A model generated the notes under the pieces. It saw only the letters and a list, made by a program, of their open reading frames with translations, did no database searches and had not been told where the DNA came from. Shown here one piece after another: positions 1 to 6,227 of a DNA stretch of 11,716 bases (its first letter is position 1; every line of letters starts with the position of its first letter). Location of the stretch: assembly GCA_028714995.1 (NCBI GenBank), contig JAQTLI010000044.1, forward strand, positions 1-11,716, given 5' to 3'. The translations under genes and the position numbers were made by a program. This stretch comes from Methylobacter sp. GTDB lineage: Bacteria > Pseudomonadota > Gammaproteobacteria > Methylococcales > Methylomonadaceae.

Positions 1-280
1 GGATCAGTAGTTTCGGCTGATATTCATCGAGTAACGCCGGTAATCGTTTGAGTCCGTCGCTGCTGATCTCTCCGGGCACGCCCTCATTGATAACTTCGAG
101 TGCAGTCAGTTCTGCAAGAATGTTGGGATAATCATGTCCGGTGGATGCACCTGTTCCAAAAGTCAGGCTGTCGCCAAAAGCGAGAATGACGGCATCGCCG
201 GGTAGCCTGGTTAAAGGTCTTGGCGTTTCGTAGCAGGCTGTCAGTAGCAAATGGAAAATAAGTAATAGAGTTTTTTTCAT
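1..280 (-). CDS. GDSL/SGNH-family lipoprotein hydrolase (arylesterase/TesA-like), N-terminal part only
   Basis: The reading frame starts at the ATG complementary to 278-280 and stays open to the window edge, giving 93 residues of an incomplete protein. It begins MKKTLLLIFHLLLTAC: two lysines, a hydrophobic stretch and a lipobox L13-T14-A15-C16, so it should be a lipoprotein cut before C16. Tyr at the position after the Cys (no Asp retention signal) suggests the outer membrane. Then comes FGDSLTFGTG at 35-44, block I of SGNH hydrolases with Ser38 as the expected nucleophile, and a block II-like NEGVPG at 65-70. The family hydrolyses esters or thioesters; the substrate here is unknown. The Asp/His pair of the triad would lie outside the window. 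No clear Shine-Dalgarno is visible. Its start codon faces that of the pteridine reductase across 14 bp, so its promoter must lie within or upstream of that gene's 5' end. Confidence 0.85.
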   Translation of the reverse strand, partial: MKKTLLLIFHLLLTACYETPRPLTRLPGDAVILAFGDSLTFGTGASTGHDYPNILAELTALEVINEGVPGEISSDGLKRLPALLDEYQPKLLI

Positions 281-294
281 AAATCAGGACGTGG

Positions 295-1029
295 ATGATG
301 CCAAAAAATGTTTTGATTACTGGTGCCGCTAAACGCATAGGAGCGGCTTGTGCCCGGTTGCTGCATAGTGAAGGCTGTAACGTTTTTTTGCATTATAGAT
401 CTTCAAAAGAAGATGTGCTGCAGCTTTGTGATGAATTAAATCAACAGCGTCCTAATTCGGCAAAAGTCATGCAGGCCGATTTGCTGAAAATGAATGAGCT
501 GGAATCTGTTGCCAATGAAGCCCGCATGGCTTGGGGGGGAATAGATGTCCTGCTGAATAACGCCTCATCCTTTTATCCAGGAGCCGTTGCTAATGTGACA
601 GAGCAGCACTGGGATGAGTTGTTGGGTAGCAACCTGAAGGCACCGTTTTTTCTGGCAAAAGCATTGGCGGAGACATTGGCTGTCAATAAGGGCTGCATAG
701 TCAATATAGTCGATATTCATGCCGAGCGCGGCTTGAGTGGGTATCCCGTATACAGTATTTCTAAAGCCGGGTTGTCTGCCATGACTAAGGTGCTGGCTAA
801 GGAGTTGGGGCCGGCAGTCAGGGTGAACGGAGTTGCTCCGGGTGCAATCATCTGGCCGAATAACGATTTATCTGAGCAAGCCAAGCTGGAGATTTTGCAG
901 CGGGTAGCATTAAAGCGTAGCGGCGAACCCGCTGATATTGCAAAGGCAGTGCTTTTTTTGATTAAGGATGCTGATTACGTGACCGGGCAAATACTAACAG
1001 TGGATGGCGGGAGGACCCTATTTTGCTGA
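295..1029 (+). CDS. Pteridine reductase (PTR1/FolM-type short-chain dehydrogenase)
   Basis: A 244-residue SDR with an N-terminal Rossmann fold. TGAAKRIG (9-16) is the cofactor loop, with the Arg typical of NADPH-dependent pteridine reductases in place of the usual Gly. NNASSFYPG (88-96) is the substrate-side motif. The catalytic set reads D140, Y153, K157; the expected SDR Ser is Asp, and the spacing equals the D181/Y194/K198 set of Leishmania PTR1. PGAIIWP (182-188) and TVDGGR (235-240) complete the fold. Expected role: NADPH reduction of dihydropterins (dihydromonapterin, dihydrobiopterin, perhaps dihydrofolate) to tetrahydro forms in the cytosol. The adjacent convergent folK and folB support a folate/pterin role. 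AGGA at 286-289 serves ATGs at 295 or 298; the second has the better spacing, which would drop one Met. The last 12 bases overlap the end of folK. I did not assign folM because its family placement within SDRs needs a tree. Confidence 0.88.
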   Translation: MMPKNVLITGAAKRIGAACARLLHSEGCNVFLHYRSSKEDVLQLCDELNQQRPNSAKVMQADLLKMNELESVANEARMAWGGIDVLLNNASSFYPGAVANVTEQHWDELLGSNLKAPFFLAKALAETLAVNKGCIVNIVDIHAERGLSGYPVYSISKAGLSAMTKVLAKELGPAVRVNGVAPGAIIWPNNDLSEQAKLEILQRVALKRSGEPADIAKAVLFLIKDADYVTGQILTVDGGRTLFC

Positions 1030-1518
1030 AGACCAGAGCGGTGTGATACGCTTCTGTTTGAGACCTGATTTGTCGAATTTTTCCCAAAGTTCAGTATAGC
1101 TGATATGGCTGATAGGGTGTTTCAGGGTCGGGGCAACTTCTGCTAAAGGTTCAAGTACAAAGGCGTAGCGTTCAATTTCATCCCTGGGTATTTGCAGACG
1201 GCCATCGTTAATTACGAGATCGCCATATAAAATAAGATCCAGATCGAGGGTTCTGGCGGAAAACTTTTTACTGTCTCGAGTACGGCCATTATCCAGCTCT
1301 ATCTGCCGAAGTTGTTTGGCGACTGTTTTTACCTCTAAATCAGAGTCAAAACCAACTATAAGATTGTAGAAAGCATCGCCCGTAAAACCTACCGGATCAG
1401 ATTCATAAATGCTTGAGACCGTCAGATTGCCAAAGGCTTGTTCAAGTGCTCGTAGGCTGGCAGGGATATTTTTATCCTTGTCTATGTTGCTGCCTATGCT
1501 GATATACCCTCTAGGCAT
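1018..1518 (-). CDS. folK: FolK, 2-amino-4-hydroxy-6-hydroxymethyldihydropteridine pyrophosphokinase (divergent form)
   Basis: A 166-residue HPPK that transfers pyrophosphate from ATP to 6-hydroxymethyl-7,8-dihydropterin, the step before dihydropteroate synthase. Seen: ISIGSN (6-11), YESDPVGF (38-45) and RTLDLDLILYGD (89-100), in which D92 and D94 are the magnesium-binding pair. EPLAEVAP (123-130) closes the fold. Two usually conserved spots differ: the RWGPR segment before TLDLD reads KKFSAR, and the PHPR-type motif is IPRDEIER (110-117), so the usual His is Arg112. The protein is somewhat longer than E. coli FolK (about 159). It follows folB by 3 nt; its Shine-Dalgarno GGGGAG lies inside the folB end, so the two are probably translationally linked. 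The stop overlaps the convergent reductase gene. It could be a specialised second copy of FolK. Confidence 0.93.
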   Translation of the reverse strand: MPRGYISIGSNIDKDKNIPASLRALEQAFGNLTVSSIYESDPVGFTGDAFYNLIVGFDSDLEVKTVAKQLRQIELDNGRTRDSKKFSARTLDLDLILYGDLVINDGRLQIPRDEIERYAFVLEPLAEVAPTLKHPISHISYTELWEKFDKSGLKQKRITPLWSSAK

Positions 1519-1521
1519 GGA

Positions 1522-1875
1522 TTATCTTGCTCCCCGCTCAATTATAATGCCGACATCGCTGGCACCGCTGATAGCGCCTTTTTTATTCAGGGTTATTTTC
1601 ACCCAAGGGACATTAAACTCATTAAGGATAATGTCGGCGATTTCTGAAATTAATTTTTCAACCAGAAGGAACTGGCTTTCTTCGACAAATGAAATAATGC
1701 GCTTGGAAACAGTTTTGTAATCAAGCGTGTATTGAATATCATCGGTTTCGGCGGCTTTCTGAATGTCAAAGGCCATCTCAATATCCAGGACAACGGTTTG
1801 TTTGGTCACTCTTTCCCAGTCATAAATGCCGATGATGGTTTGAATTTCAAGGCCGCCTAAAAATATGATGTCCAT
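1522..1875 (-). CDS. folB: FolB, dihydroneopterin aldolase
   Basis: A 117-residue single-domain aldolase, the usual family length. It cleaves (and epimerises) 7,8-dihydroneopterin to 6-hydroxymethyl-dihydropterin and glycolaldehyde, feeding FolK directly. Seen: GIYDWER (16-22) with E21 in the pterin-binding/catalytic region; DY at 52-53; LVEKL (71-75) with E73; and NKKGAI (97-102) with K98 in the place of the conserved catalytic Lys, followed by SDVGIIIERG (106-115). These oligomerise as octamers in the family. It is the first gene of a folB-folK unit with only 3 nt between the two. A short GGAA about 8 nt upstream is a modest ribosome site. It diverges from plsY across 97 bp that contains a candidate promoter for this unit. 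Confidence 0.95.
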   Translation of the reverse strand: MDIIFLGGLEIQTIIGIYDWERVTKQTVVLDIEMAFDIQKAAETDDIQYTLDYKTVSKRIISFVEESQFLLVEKLISEIADIILNEFNVPWVKITLNKKGAISGASDVGIIIERGAR

Positions 1876-1897
1876 AGTGATTTCCGGTTATTATGTG

Positions 1898-1917
1898 CGC
1901 TTTTACTTTTAAAAGCG
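1898..1917. repeat. Inverted repeat in the folB/plsY divergent spacer
   Basis: CGCTTTT (1898-1904) and AAAAGCG (1911-1917) form a perfect 7-bp inverted repeat with a 6-nt centre. It sits about 23 bp upstream of the folB ATG, around the start site predicted from the candidate folB promoter. It may be an operator or an RNA hairpin in the folB leader. Function is not shown by the sequence. Confidence 0.4.
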
Positions 1918-1920
1918 GTA

Positions 1921-1949
1921 AGTATCAGTGAAATGAGCTGGTCTTACAA
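1921..1949 (-). promoter_or_regulatory. Candidate sigma70-type promoter for folB-folK
   Basis: Read on the minus strand, TTGTAA (complement of 1944-1949) and GATACT (complement of 1921-1926) are separated by 17 bp; each matches consensus at 4 of 6 positions. Transcription would start near 1914, leaving a leader of about 40 nt. The match is moderate, so this is a suggestion only. Confidence 0.35.
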
Positions 1950-1972
1950 GTTCTGAATGATGAAGGTACACA

Positions 1973-2545
1973 ATGTTTGAGTGGTTGTTTGTTCCGGCTG
2001 CCTATTTGATAGGTTCAATTTCCAGCGCAATTATTATTTGCCGTTTGATGGGATTGCCAGATCCTCGCGAACAAGGTTCCGGTAATCCGGGTGCGACCAA
2101 TGTGATGCGCTTTGGCGGAAAAAAGGCGGCAGCTGTCACCCTACTTGGTGATATGTTAAAAGGCTTGATTCCAGTATATATTGCGAATGCCCTGGAAGTC
2201 CCCGTCGAATTGCTGGCGTTGACAGGACTGGCCGCATTCATGGGCCACCTTTACCCGGTATTTTTTAGTTTTAAAGGAGGCAAGGGTGTTGCGACATCGG
2301 TCGGCGTTTTGCTTGGATTTTCATGGGCGCTCGGCGTTTCTTTCATGGGAACCTGGCTTCTGATTTACAAGCTGGGCAGGATTTCATCCTTATCTGCCAT
2401 AATCGCCTCGATTTTATCTCCAGTTTATGCCTGGTATATCGTGGGAGACGCGACTGTAGTTGCGGCTTCTGCGGTAATGACGGTTTTTTTGCTATGGCGG
2501 CATAAAAGTAATGTTCAGCGATTGTTGGCCGGACAAGAGGGCTGA
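1973..2545 (+). CDS. plsY: PlsY, acyl-phosphate:glycerol-3-phosphate acyltransferase
   Basis: A 190-residue multi-pass inner-membrane enzyme that moves the acyl chain from acyl-phosphate (made by PlsX) to the sn-1 position of glycerol-3-phosphate, the first committed step of phospholipid synthesis. All three family motifs are present: GSGNPGATNVMR (35-46), the GHLYPVFFSFKGGKGVAT segment (91-108) and WRHKSNVQRLLAGQE (175-189). Hydrophobic segments lie at about 4-24, 52-72, 80-97, 108-131 and 140-175, consistent with a polytopic protein. The start is supported by GAAGG at 1962-1966, 6 nt before the ATG. The stop codon touches the stop of convergent tsaD with no base between them. Neighbourhood (folB, tsaD, rpsU) is the one seen in Pseudomonas-type genomes. 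Confidence 0.95.
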   Translation: MFEWLFVPAAYLIGSISSAIIICRLMGLPDPREQGSGNPGATNVMRFGGKKAAAVTLLGDMLKGLIPVYIANALEVPVELLALTGLAAFMGHLYPVFFSFKGGKGVATSVGVLLGFSWALGVSFMGTWLLIYKLGRISSLSAIIASILSPVYAWYIVGDATVVAASAVMTVFLLWRHKSNVQRLLAGQEG

Positions 2546-3556
2546 TTAGTTGGCCGATAATTCGCTAATCGGCCAACGGGGGCGGGCATAAATTTCAAGT
2601 CCCTGTTGCTCACCAGCCAGTAAGCGCTGGCAGCCTGCATAGGCAATCATGGCGCCGTTATCGGTGCAGAACTCGGGTCTGGGAAAATGAATCTGAGCAT
2701 TCTCTTTAGTAGCCATTTCAGTTAATGAGGCACGGATTTGCTTGTTAGCGCTTACTCCGCCTGCAACGACCAGTCTTTTCAGACCAGTTTGTTTCAGTGC
2801 GCGTTTGCATTTGATGCTAAGCGTTTCAGCAACGGCATTCTGAAACGCAGCGGCAACATCGGCTTTGTCCTGATCGGTTTTTTCAGAGGCATTGATGGTA
2901 TTCATGGTGAATGTTTTTAAGCCACTGAAGCTAAAGTCCAATCCGGGGCGATCAGTCATTGGACGAGGAAATTTAATTTGTGGTGTGCCGTGTTCTGCGA
3001 GTTCAGACAGTTTTGGTCCGCCTGGATAGCCAAGCCCCAACATTTTTGCCGTTTTATCAAAGGCTTCGCCTGCAGCGTCATCGAGTGATTCGCCTAAGAG
3101 CTGATAGCGGCCGATACCTTCGACCTGCACCAGCAAAGTGTGTCCTCCGGAAATTAGCAGGGCGACAAAAGGGAATGACGGCGGGTTTTCTTCCAGCATA
3201 GGCGCAAGCAGGTGACCCTCCATATGATGTACGGCGACTGCAGGAATTTGCCAAGACCAGGCCAAGCTTCTGGCTGTCGTTGCGCCAACCAGCAATGCTC
3301 CCATGAGTCCTGGGCCTGCAGTGTAGGCAATGCCGTTAATGTCGTTGCAAGTTAATTGAATTTCCTGCAGAGATTGTTTGATGAGTGGTACTAATTTTCG
3401 TATGTGGTCGCGTGATGCTAGCTCAGGAACAACGCCTCCATATTCGCTGTGCATGTCGACCTGACTGTATAAAAGGTGGTTACACAGGCCTTGTTCAGAG
3501 TGATAAATTGCGACGCCGGTTTCGTCGCAGGATGTTTCTATGCCTAAAACATACAT
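2546..3556 (-). CDS. tsaD: TsaD, tRNA N6-adenosine threonylcarbamoyltransferase
   Basis: A 336-residue Kae1/TsaD protein, one residue shorter than E. coli's. With TsaB and TsaE it transfers the threonylcarbamoyl group of TC-AMP onto A37 of tRNAs that read ANN codons (t6A). Seen: LGIETSCDET at the N-terminus; HHMEGH (110-115) with metal ligands H111 and H115; ISGGHT (135-140); the GEAFDKTAKMLGLGYPGGP segment (163-181) of the nucleotide site; VVAGGVSANK (263-272); and CTDNGAMIAYAG (297-308) with D299 as the third metal ligand. The start at MYVLGIETSC is standard, but I see no Shine-Dalgarno in front of it. It diverges from rpsU across 107 bp. Its last codons encode one arm-loop-arm of a 10-bp inverted repeat that may mark the transcript end. 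Confidence 0.97.
   Translation of the reverse strand: MYVLGIETSCDETGVAIYHSEQGLCNHLLYSQVDMHSEYGGVVPELASRDHIRKLVPLIKQSLQEIQLTCNDINGIAYTAGPGLMGALLVGATTARSLAWSWQIPAVAVHHMEGHLLAPMLEENPPSFPFVALLISGGHTLLVQVEGIGRYQLLGESLDDAAGEAFDKTAKMLGLGYPGGPKLSELAEHGTPQIKFPRPMTDRPGLDFSFSGLKTFTMNTINASEKTDQDKADVAAAFQNAVAETLSIKCKRALKQTGLKRLVVAGGVSANKQIRASLTEMATKENAQIHFPRPEFCTDNGAMIAYAGCQRLLAGEQQGLEIYARPRWPISELSAN
2549..2577. repeat. 10-bp perfect inverted repeat at the plsY/tsaD convergence
   Basis: GTTGGCCGAT (2549-2558) is matched by ATCGGCCAAC (2568-2577) across a 9-nt loop. The hairpin lies in the last codons of tsaD and immediately downstream of the plsY stop. No run of T follows on either strand, so it is not a textbook intrinsic terminator. 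GTTGGCCG also occurs at 2524-2531 inside plsY, giving the right arm a second possible partner. A role as a shared 3'-end barrier for two facing transcripts is an inference. Confidence 0.6.
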
Positions 3557-3563
3557 TGAGTTT

Positions 3564-3591
3564 TTGAAATTTATAAAAGTAAAGGTATAAT
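3564..3591 (+). promoter_or_regulatory. Sigma70-type promoter of the rpsU operon
   Basis: TTGAAA (3564-3569) and a perfect TATAAT (3586-3591) are separated by 16 bp. This is the best promoter match in the window. Transcription would begin near 3598 and give a leader of about 65 nt before rpsU. It fits a housekeeping operon needing steady high expression. No clear LexA box, as found in E. coli at this locus, is visible. Confidence 0.75.
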
Positions 3592-3663
3592 TAACGGTTC
3601 TGTTTGTTCAGTGGATCGTAGTATCCTAATAATTTAAATATTAACATAGTTGGAATCATTATA

Positions 3664-3897
3664 ATGCCGTCAGTTAAAATTAAAGAAAACGAACCTTTCG
3701 ACATCGCAATTCGCCGTTTTAAGCGTGCTTGCGAGAAAGCAGGTGTATTGGCAGAAGTACGTCGTCGTGAGTTTTATGAAAAACCAACTGCAGAGCGTAA
3801 GCGTAAAGGTGCTGCTGCTGTTAAACGTCACTTGAAGAAATTGGCTCGTGAACGTTATGCGTTGAAAAATTTACGTCGTGGACGTCCTGCACTGTAA
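3664..3897 (+). CDS. rpsU: Ribosomal protein bS21
   Basis: A 77-residue basic protein of the small ribosomal subunit, close to E. coli S21 over its first 60 residues: ENEPFDIAIRRFKRACEKAG (8-27) and EVRRREFYEKPTAERKRK (31-48) are nearly identical. S21 sits by the 3' end of 16S rRNA and helps initiation. The tail (YALKNLRRGRPAL) differs from the E. coli end and is about 6 residues longer. The ribosome site is weak: TGGA at 3651-3654, 9 nt from the ATG. It is the first gene of the operon, and the next gene begins 14 nt after its stop. No terminator is visible between this gene and those downstream, unlike E. coli, where a terminator separates rpsU from dnaG. Confidence 0.97.
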   Translation: MPSVKIKENEPFDIAIRRFKRACEKAGVLAEVRRREFYEKPTAERKRKGAAAVKRHLKKLARERYALKNLRRGRPAL

Positions 3898-3911
3898 AAT
3901 AAGGTTGAGCG

Positions 3912-4361
3912 ATGGATTTGTTAACAGATCGTATCAAGGAAGATATGAAGGCCTCCATGAAAGGGGGCAATAAAGCAAGGCTAGGTGTGATTCGCTTGAT
4001 CTTGGCTGCAATTAAGCAGGTTGAGGTTGATGAGCGGATTGAGTTGGATAATGAGCGAGTTATCCTGGTTCTTGATAAGATGCTTAAGCAGCGTCGTGAA
4101 TCTATCAGACAGTTTGCGGATGCGGGTCGACATGATTTGGTGGCAATTGAAGAGGCTGAAATTCCGGTTATTCAGGATTTTCTGCCCCAAGCTCTTACCG
4201 AAACAGAAATTGATTTAATGGTTAAAGACGCTGTCGCAGAGTCTGGCGCAGAATCAGTTAAAGATATGGGTAAGGTGATGGCTTTGCTTAAAGCAAAGAT
4301 GCAGGGTCGTGCTGATATGTCGGCTGTGAGTATCAAAATCAAGGCTGCATTAGCTGGATAG
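3912..4361 (+). CDS. yqeY: GatB/YqeY domain-containing protein
   Basis: A 149-residue, mostly helical cytosolic protein of the YqeY family, the usual length. It resembles the C-terminal tRNA-binding tail of the amidotransferase subunit GatB but stands alone. Recognisable features are the N-terminal LTDRIKEDMKASMK helix, LGVIRLILAAIKQVEVD (24-40), KQRRESIRQFADAGR (59-73), the EEAEIPVIQDFLPQAL segment (79-94) and MGKVMALLKAKMQGRADMS (118-136). Its biochemical role is not established; binding of tRNA is suggested only by homology. A gene of this family sits between rpsU and dnaG in Pseudomonas and several other bacteria. AAGG at 3901-3904 is 7 nt before the ATG. It ends 32 nt before dnaG. Confidence 0.92.
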   Translation: MDLLTDRIKEDMKASMKGGNKARLGVIRLILAAIKQVEVDERIELDNERVILVLDKMLKQRRESIRQFADAGRHDLVAIEEAEIPVIQDFLPQALTETEIDLMVKDAVAESGAESVKDMGKVMALLKAKMQGRADMSAVSIKIKAALAG

Positions 4362-4393
4362 CCTCTTTTCACTGATTTTTTCAGGGCATAATT

Positions 4394-6148
4394 GTGTCCA
4401 GTAGAATTCCGCGTCAGTTTATCGATGAGCTTTTGGTGCGAGTTGATATTGTCGATTTAATCGATTCGCATTTGCCTCTAAAAAAAACGGGTAACAGTTT
4501 TGTCGCCCGCTGCCCTTTTCATGTCGAAAAATCCCCCAGCTTTTCTGTAAGCCGTAAAAAACAATTTTTTCATTGCTTTGGTTGTGGTGCGAGTGGCAAT
4601 GCCATTAGTTTTCTGATGGATTTTAGTCATCTTGATTTTGTTGAAGCTGTCGAGGACTTGGCAGGATTTGCCGGCGTCGAGGTGCCCAGAGAGTCGATCG
4701 AATATCAGTCGGGGCAAAAGAAAGGTGATTTAAACAGTCTCTATGTACTGATGGAACAGGTAGCTGCCTTTTATATGGAGCAGTTGCGGACTAGCGATGA
4801 AGGAAAAAAGGCAGCTGAGTATTTAAAAAATAGAGGTGTCAGTGGCAATTGTGCTAGTGATTTCATGTTGGGCTACGCGCCTGATGAATGGAAGGCTTTG
4901 GCTGGTCGATTTAATCAGAAATTATTAATCGAAGCCGGCTTGTTGGTTAGTAGTGAAAATGGACAGATTTATGACCGTTTTCGCGGTCGAATCATGTTTC
5001 CCATCAGGGATAAGCGTGGCCGGATTATAGGATTTGGCGGACGCGTACTTGATAATTCTTTGCCCAAATACTTGAATTCTCCAGAAACGTCCCTATTTCA
5101 CAAAGGCAAAGAAGTTTACGGTTTGTATGAACTACTGGAAAAAGATGCTAAGCCCCAGAGAATCTTGATTGTTGAGGGCTATATGGATGTTATCGCCCTG
5201 GCTCAGTTTGGTATTCATTACTCGGTTGCAGCTTTGGGAACGGCGGCATCGCAAGCGCATCTTGATTTATTATTCCGGTTTTCCTCAGAACTGGTGTTTT
5301 GTTTCGATGGGGATAAAGCGGGGCGGGAAGCGGCATGGAGAGCTATGGAGCCGGCTTTTTCCAGTTTAAAAGATGGGCGGCAGATTCGCATTATGCTGTT
5401 GCCGCAAAATCAAGATCCTGATTCGCTGGTGCGAGAAGAAGGGGTTGATGGATTTATTAGTCGTATGCAGACTGCTGAAACCTTGTCGGAGTTTTTTTTC
5501 GGGCATTTCTCGAATGAGCTGAATTTGTCCGAAATGGAAGGGCGGGCGCAATTAGTAAGCAAAGTTAAACCGTATCTGGAGAAAATGCCGGAGAGTGTTT
5601 TTAAGGAAATGATGTTTGCGCGGTTAAAAGAGCTATCTGGATGGGTCAGTCTGGATGTTTTGGAGAATGCTGCTACATTTGCTTCTAAACAAAGCTTGAA
5701 ACAAGCTCCGAGAGCAGCAGGCAGAAAAGGTCCACAGGATAATGGCAGATTGTCGTCGGCGCGGGTTGCAATCGCCTTGCTGGTCCAGAACCCTAGGCTG
5801 GCTGAGGTGCTTGAGCAGCGAGAGATTGATTGGAGTGAATTGGAGTTTTCAGGTGTGACCCTGTTTAAAAATATTCTGCAAATGATTGCGGACAAGAATC
5901 CGGCAAATGCAGCTGTTTTGGTGGAGTGTTATCGAGGTGCCGCTGAAGAAAAATCAATAAAAGCATTGGCTTTATTGGATTCGCAGGTTTCAGATGACAA
6001 GATAGATGCTGTGTTTTTCGACTCTCTGGACAGGTTATTAATTCAAGCCAGGGAGACTGCTTTAACCAGGTTACTGAATAAAGGCAAGGCCGAAGGACTG
6101 GATGCAGAGGAGAAAGAAGCATTGCGTAAAATGTTGGCTACCAAATAG
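4394..6148 (+). CDS. dnaG: DnaG, DNA primase
   Basis: A 584-residue primase that makes RNA primers for replication with the DnaB helicase. Zinc-binding domain (about 1-100): C40, H43, C61 and C64, the same positions as in E. coli. RNA-polymerase core: YDRFRGRIMFPI (193-204), RGRIIGFGGR (208-217), then the TOPRIM domain with EGYMD (261-265), DGDKAG (305-310) and DPD (341-343), the acidic metal sites. The C-terminal helicase-binding domain (about 430-584) is weakly conserved, as usual. The start must be the GTG at 4394: an in-frame TGA lies at 4373 and the next Met is residue 76. AGGG at 4383-4386 is 7 nt upstream. A GTG start fits the low primase output known for this operon. Confidence 0.97.
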   Translation: MSSRIPRQFIDELLVRVDIVDLIDSHLPLKKTGNSFVARCPFHVEKSPSFSVSRKKQFFHCFGCGASGNAISFLMDFSHLDFVEAVEDLAGFAGVEVPRESIEYQSGQKKGDLNSLYVLMEQVAAFYMEQLRTSDEGKKAAEYLKNRGVSGNCASDFMLGYAPDEWKALAGRFNQKLLIEAGLLVSSENGQIYDRFRGRIMFPIRDKRGRIIGFGGRVLDNSLPKYLNSPETSLFHKGKEVYGLYELLEKDAKPQRILIVEGYMDVIALAQFGIHYSVAALGTAASQAHLDLLFRFSSELVFCFDGDKAGREAAWRAMEPAFSSLKDGRQIRIMLLPQNQDPDSLVREEGVDGFISRMQTAETLSEFFFGHFSNELNLSEMEGRAQLVSKVKPYLEKMPESVFKEMMFARLKELSGWVSLDVLENAATFASKQSLKQAPRAAGRKGPQDNGRLSSARVAIALLVQNPRLAEVLEQREIDWSELEFSGVTLFKNILQMIADKNPANAAVLVECYRGAAEEKSIKALALLDSQVSDDKIDAVFFDSLDRLLIQARETALTRLLNKGKAEGLDAEEKEALRKMLATK

Positions 6149-6176
6149 TTTGGTGCAAAAAGATAAAAAGTTGTAT

Positions 6177-6182
6177 TATAAT
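6177..6182 (+). promoter_or_regulatory. Candidate internal promoter (-10) before rpoD
   Basis: The 79-bp dnaG-rpoD spacer contains a perfect TATAAT at 6177-6182. The stretch 16-18 bp upstream (around GTGCAAA, 6153-6159) is a poor -35 match. It could be a weak or alternative-sigma promoter giving rpoD extra transcription, as known in E. coli. It could also be chance in AT-rich DNA. Confidence 0.4.
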
Positions 6183-6227
6183 TTTCTGTTCAGCGAAGTC
6201 AGTCTGAATAGAGTCTTCAGTGAGTAA

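Noticed and set aside
1409..1720. 103-codon plus-strand open frame across the folK/folB junction
   Set aside because: Antisense to two confident genes, with no ribosome site or family resemblance.
3600..3615. Possible LexA box (CTGTTTGTTCAG) in the rpsU leader
   Set aside because: The second half-site is not ACAG at the required spacing; only a short CTG/CAG symmetry remains.
3614..3626. GGAT...ATCC hairpin in the rpsU leader as an S21 autoregulatory site
   Set aside because: Four pairs only, and no known S21 binding element to compare with.
4372..4384. CTGA-TTTTT-TCAG hairpin before dnaG as a terminator
   Set aside because: Only 4 pairs with no following T-run; too weak to stop transcription.
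5410..5895. 161-codon minus-strand open frame inside dnaG
   Set aside because: It lies wholly antisense to the well-supported primase, has no recognisable motif, and its open frame follows from the codon use of dnaG.
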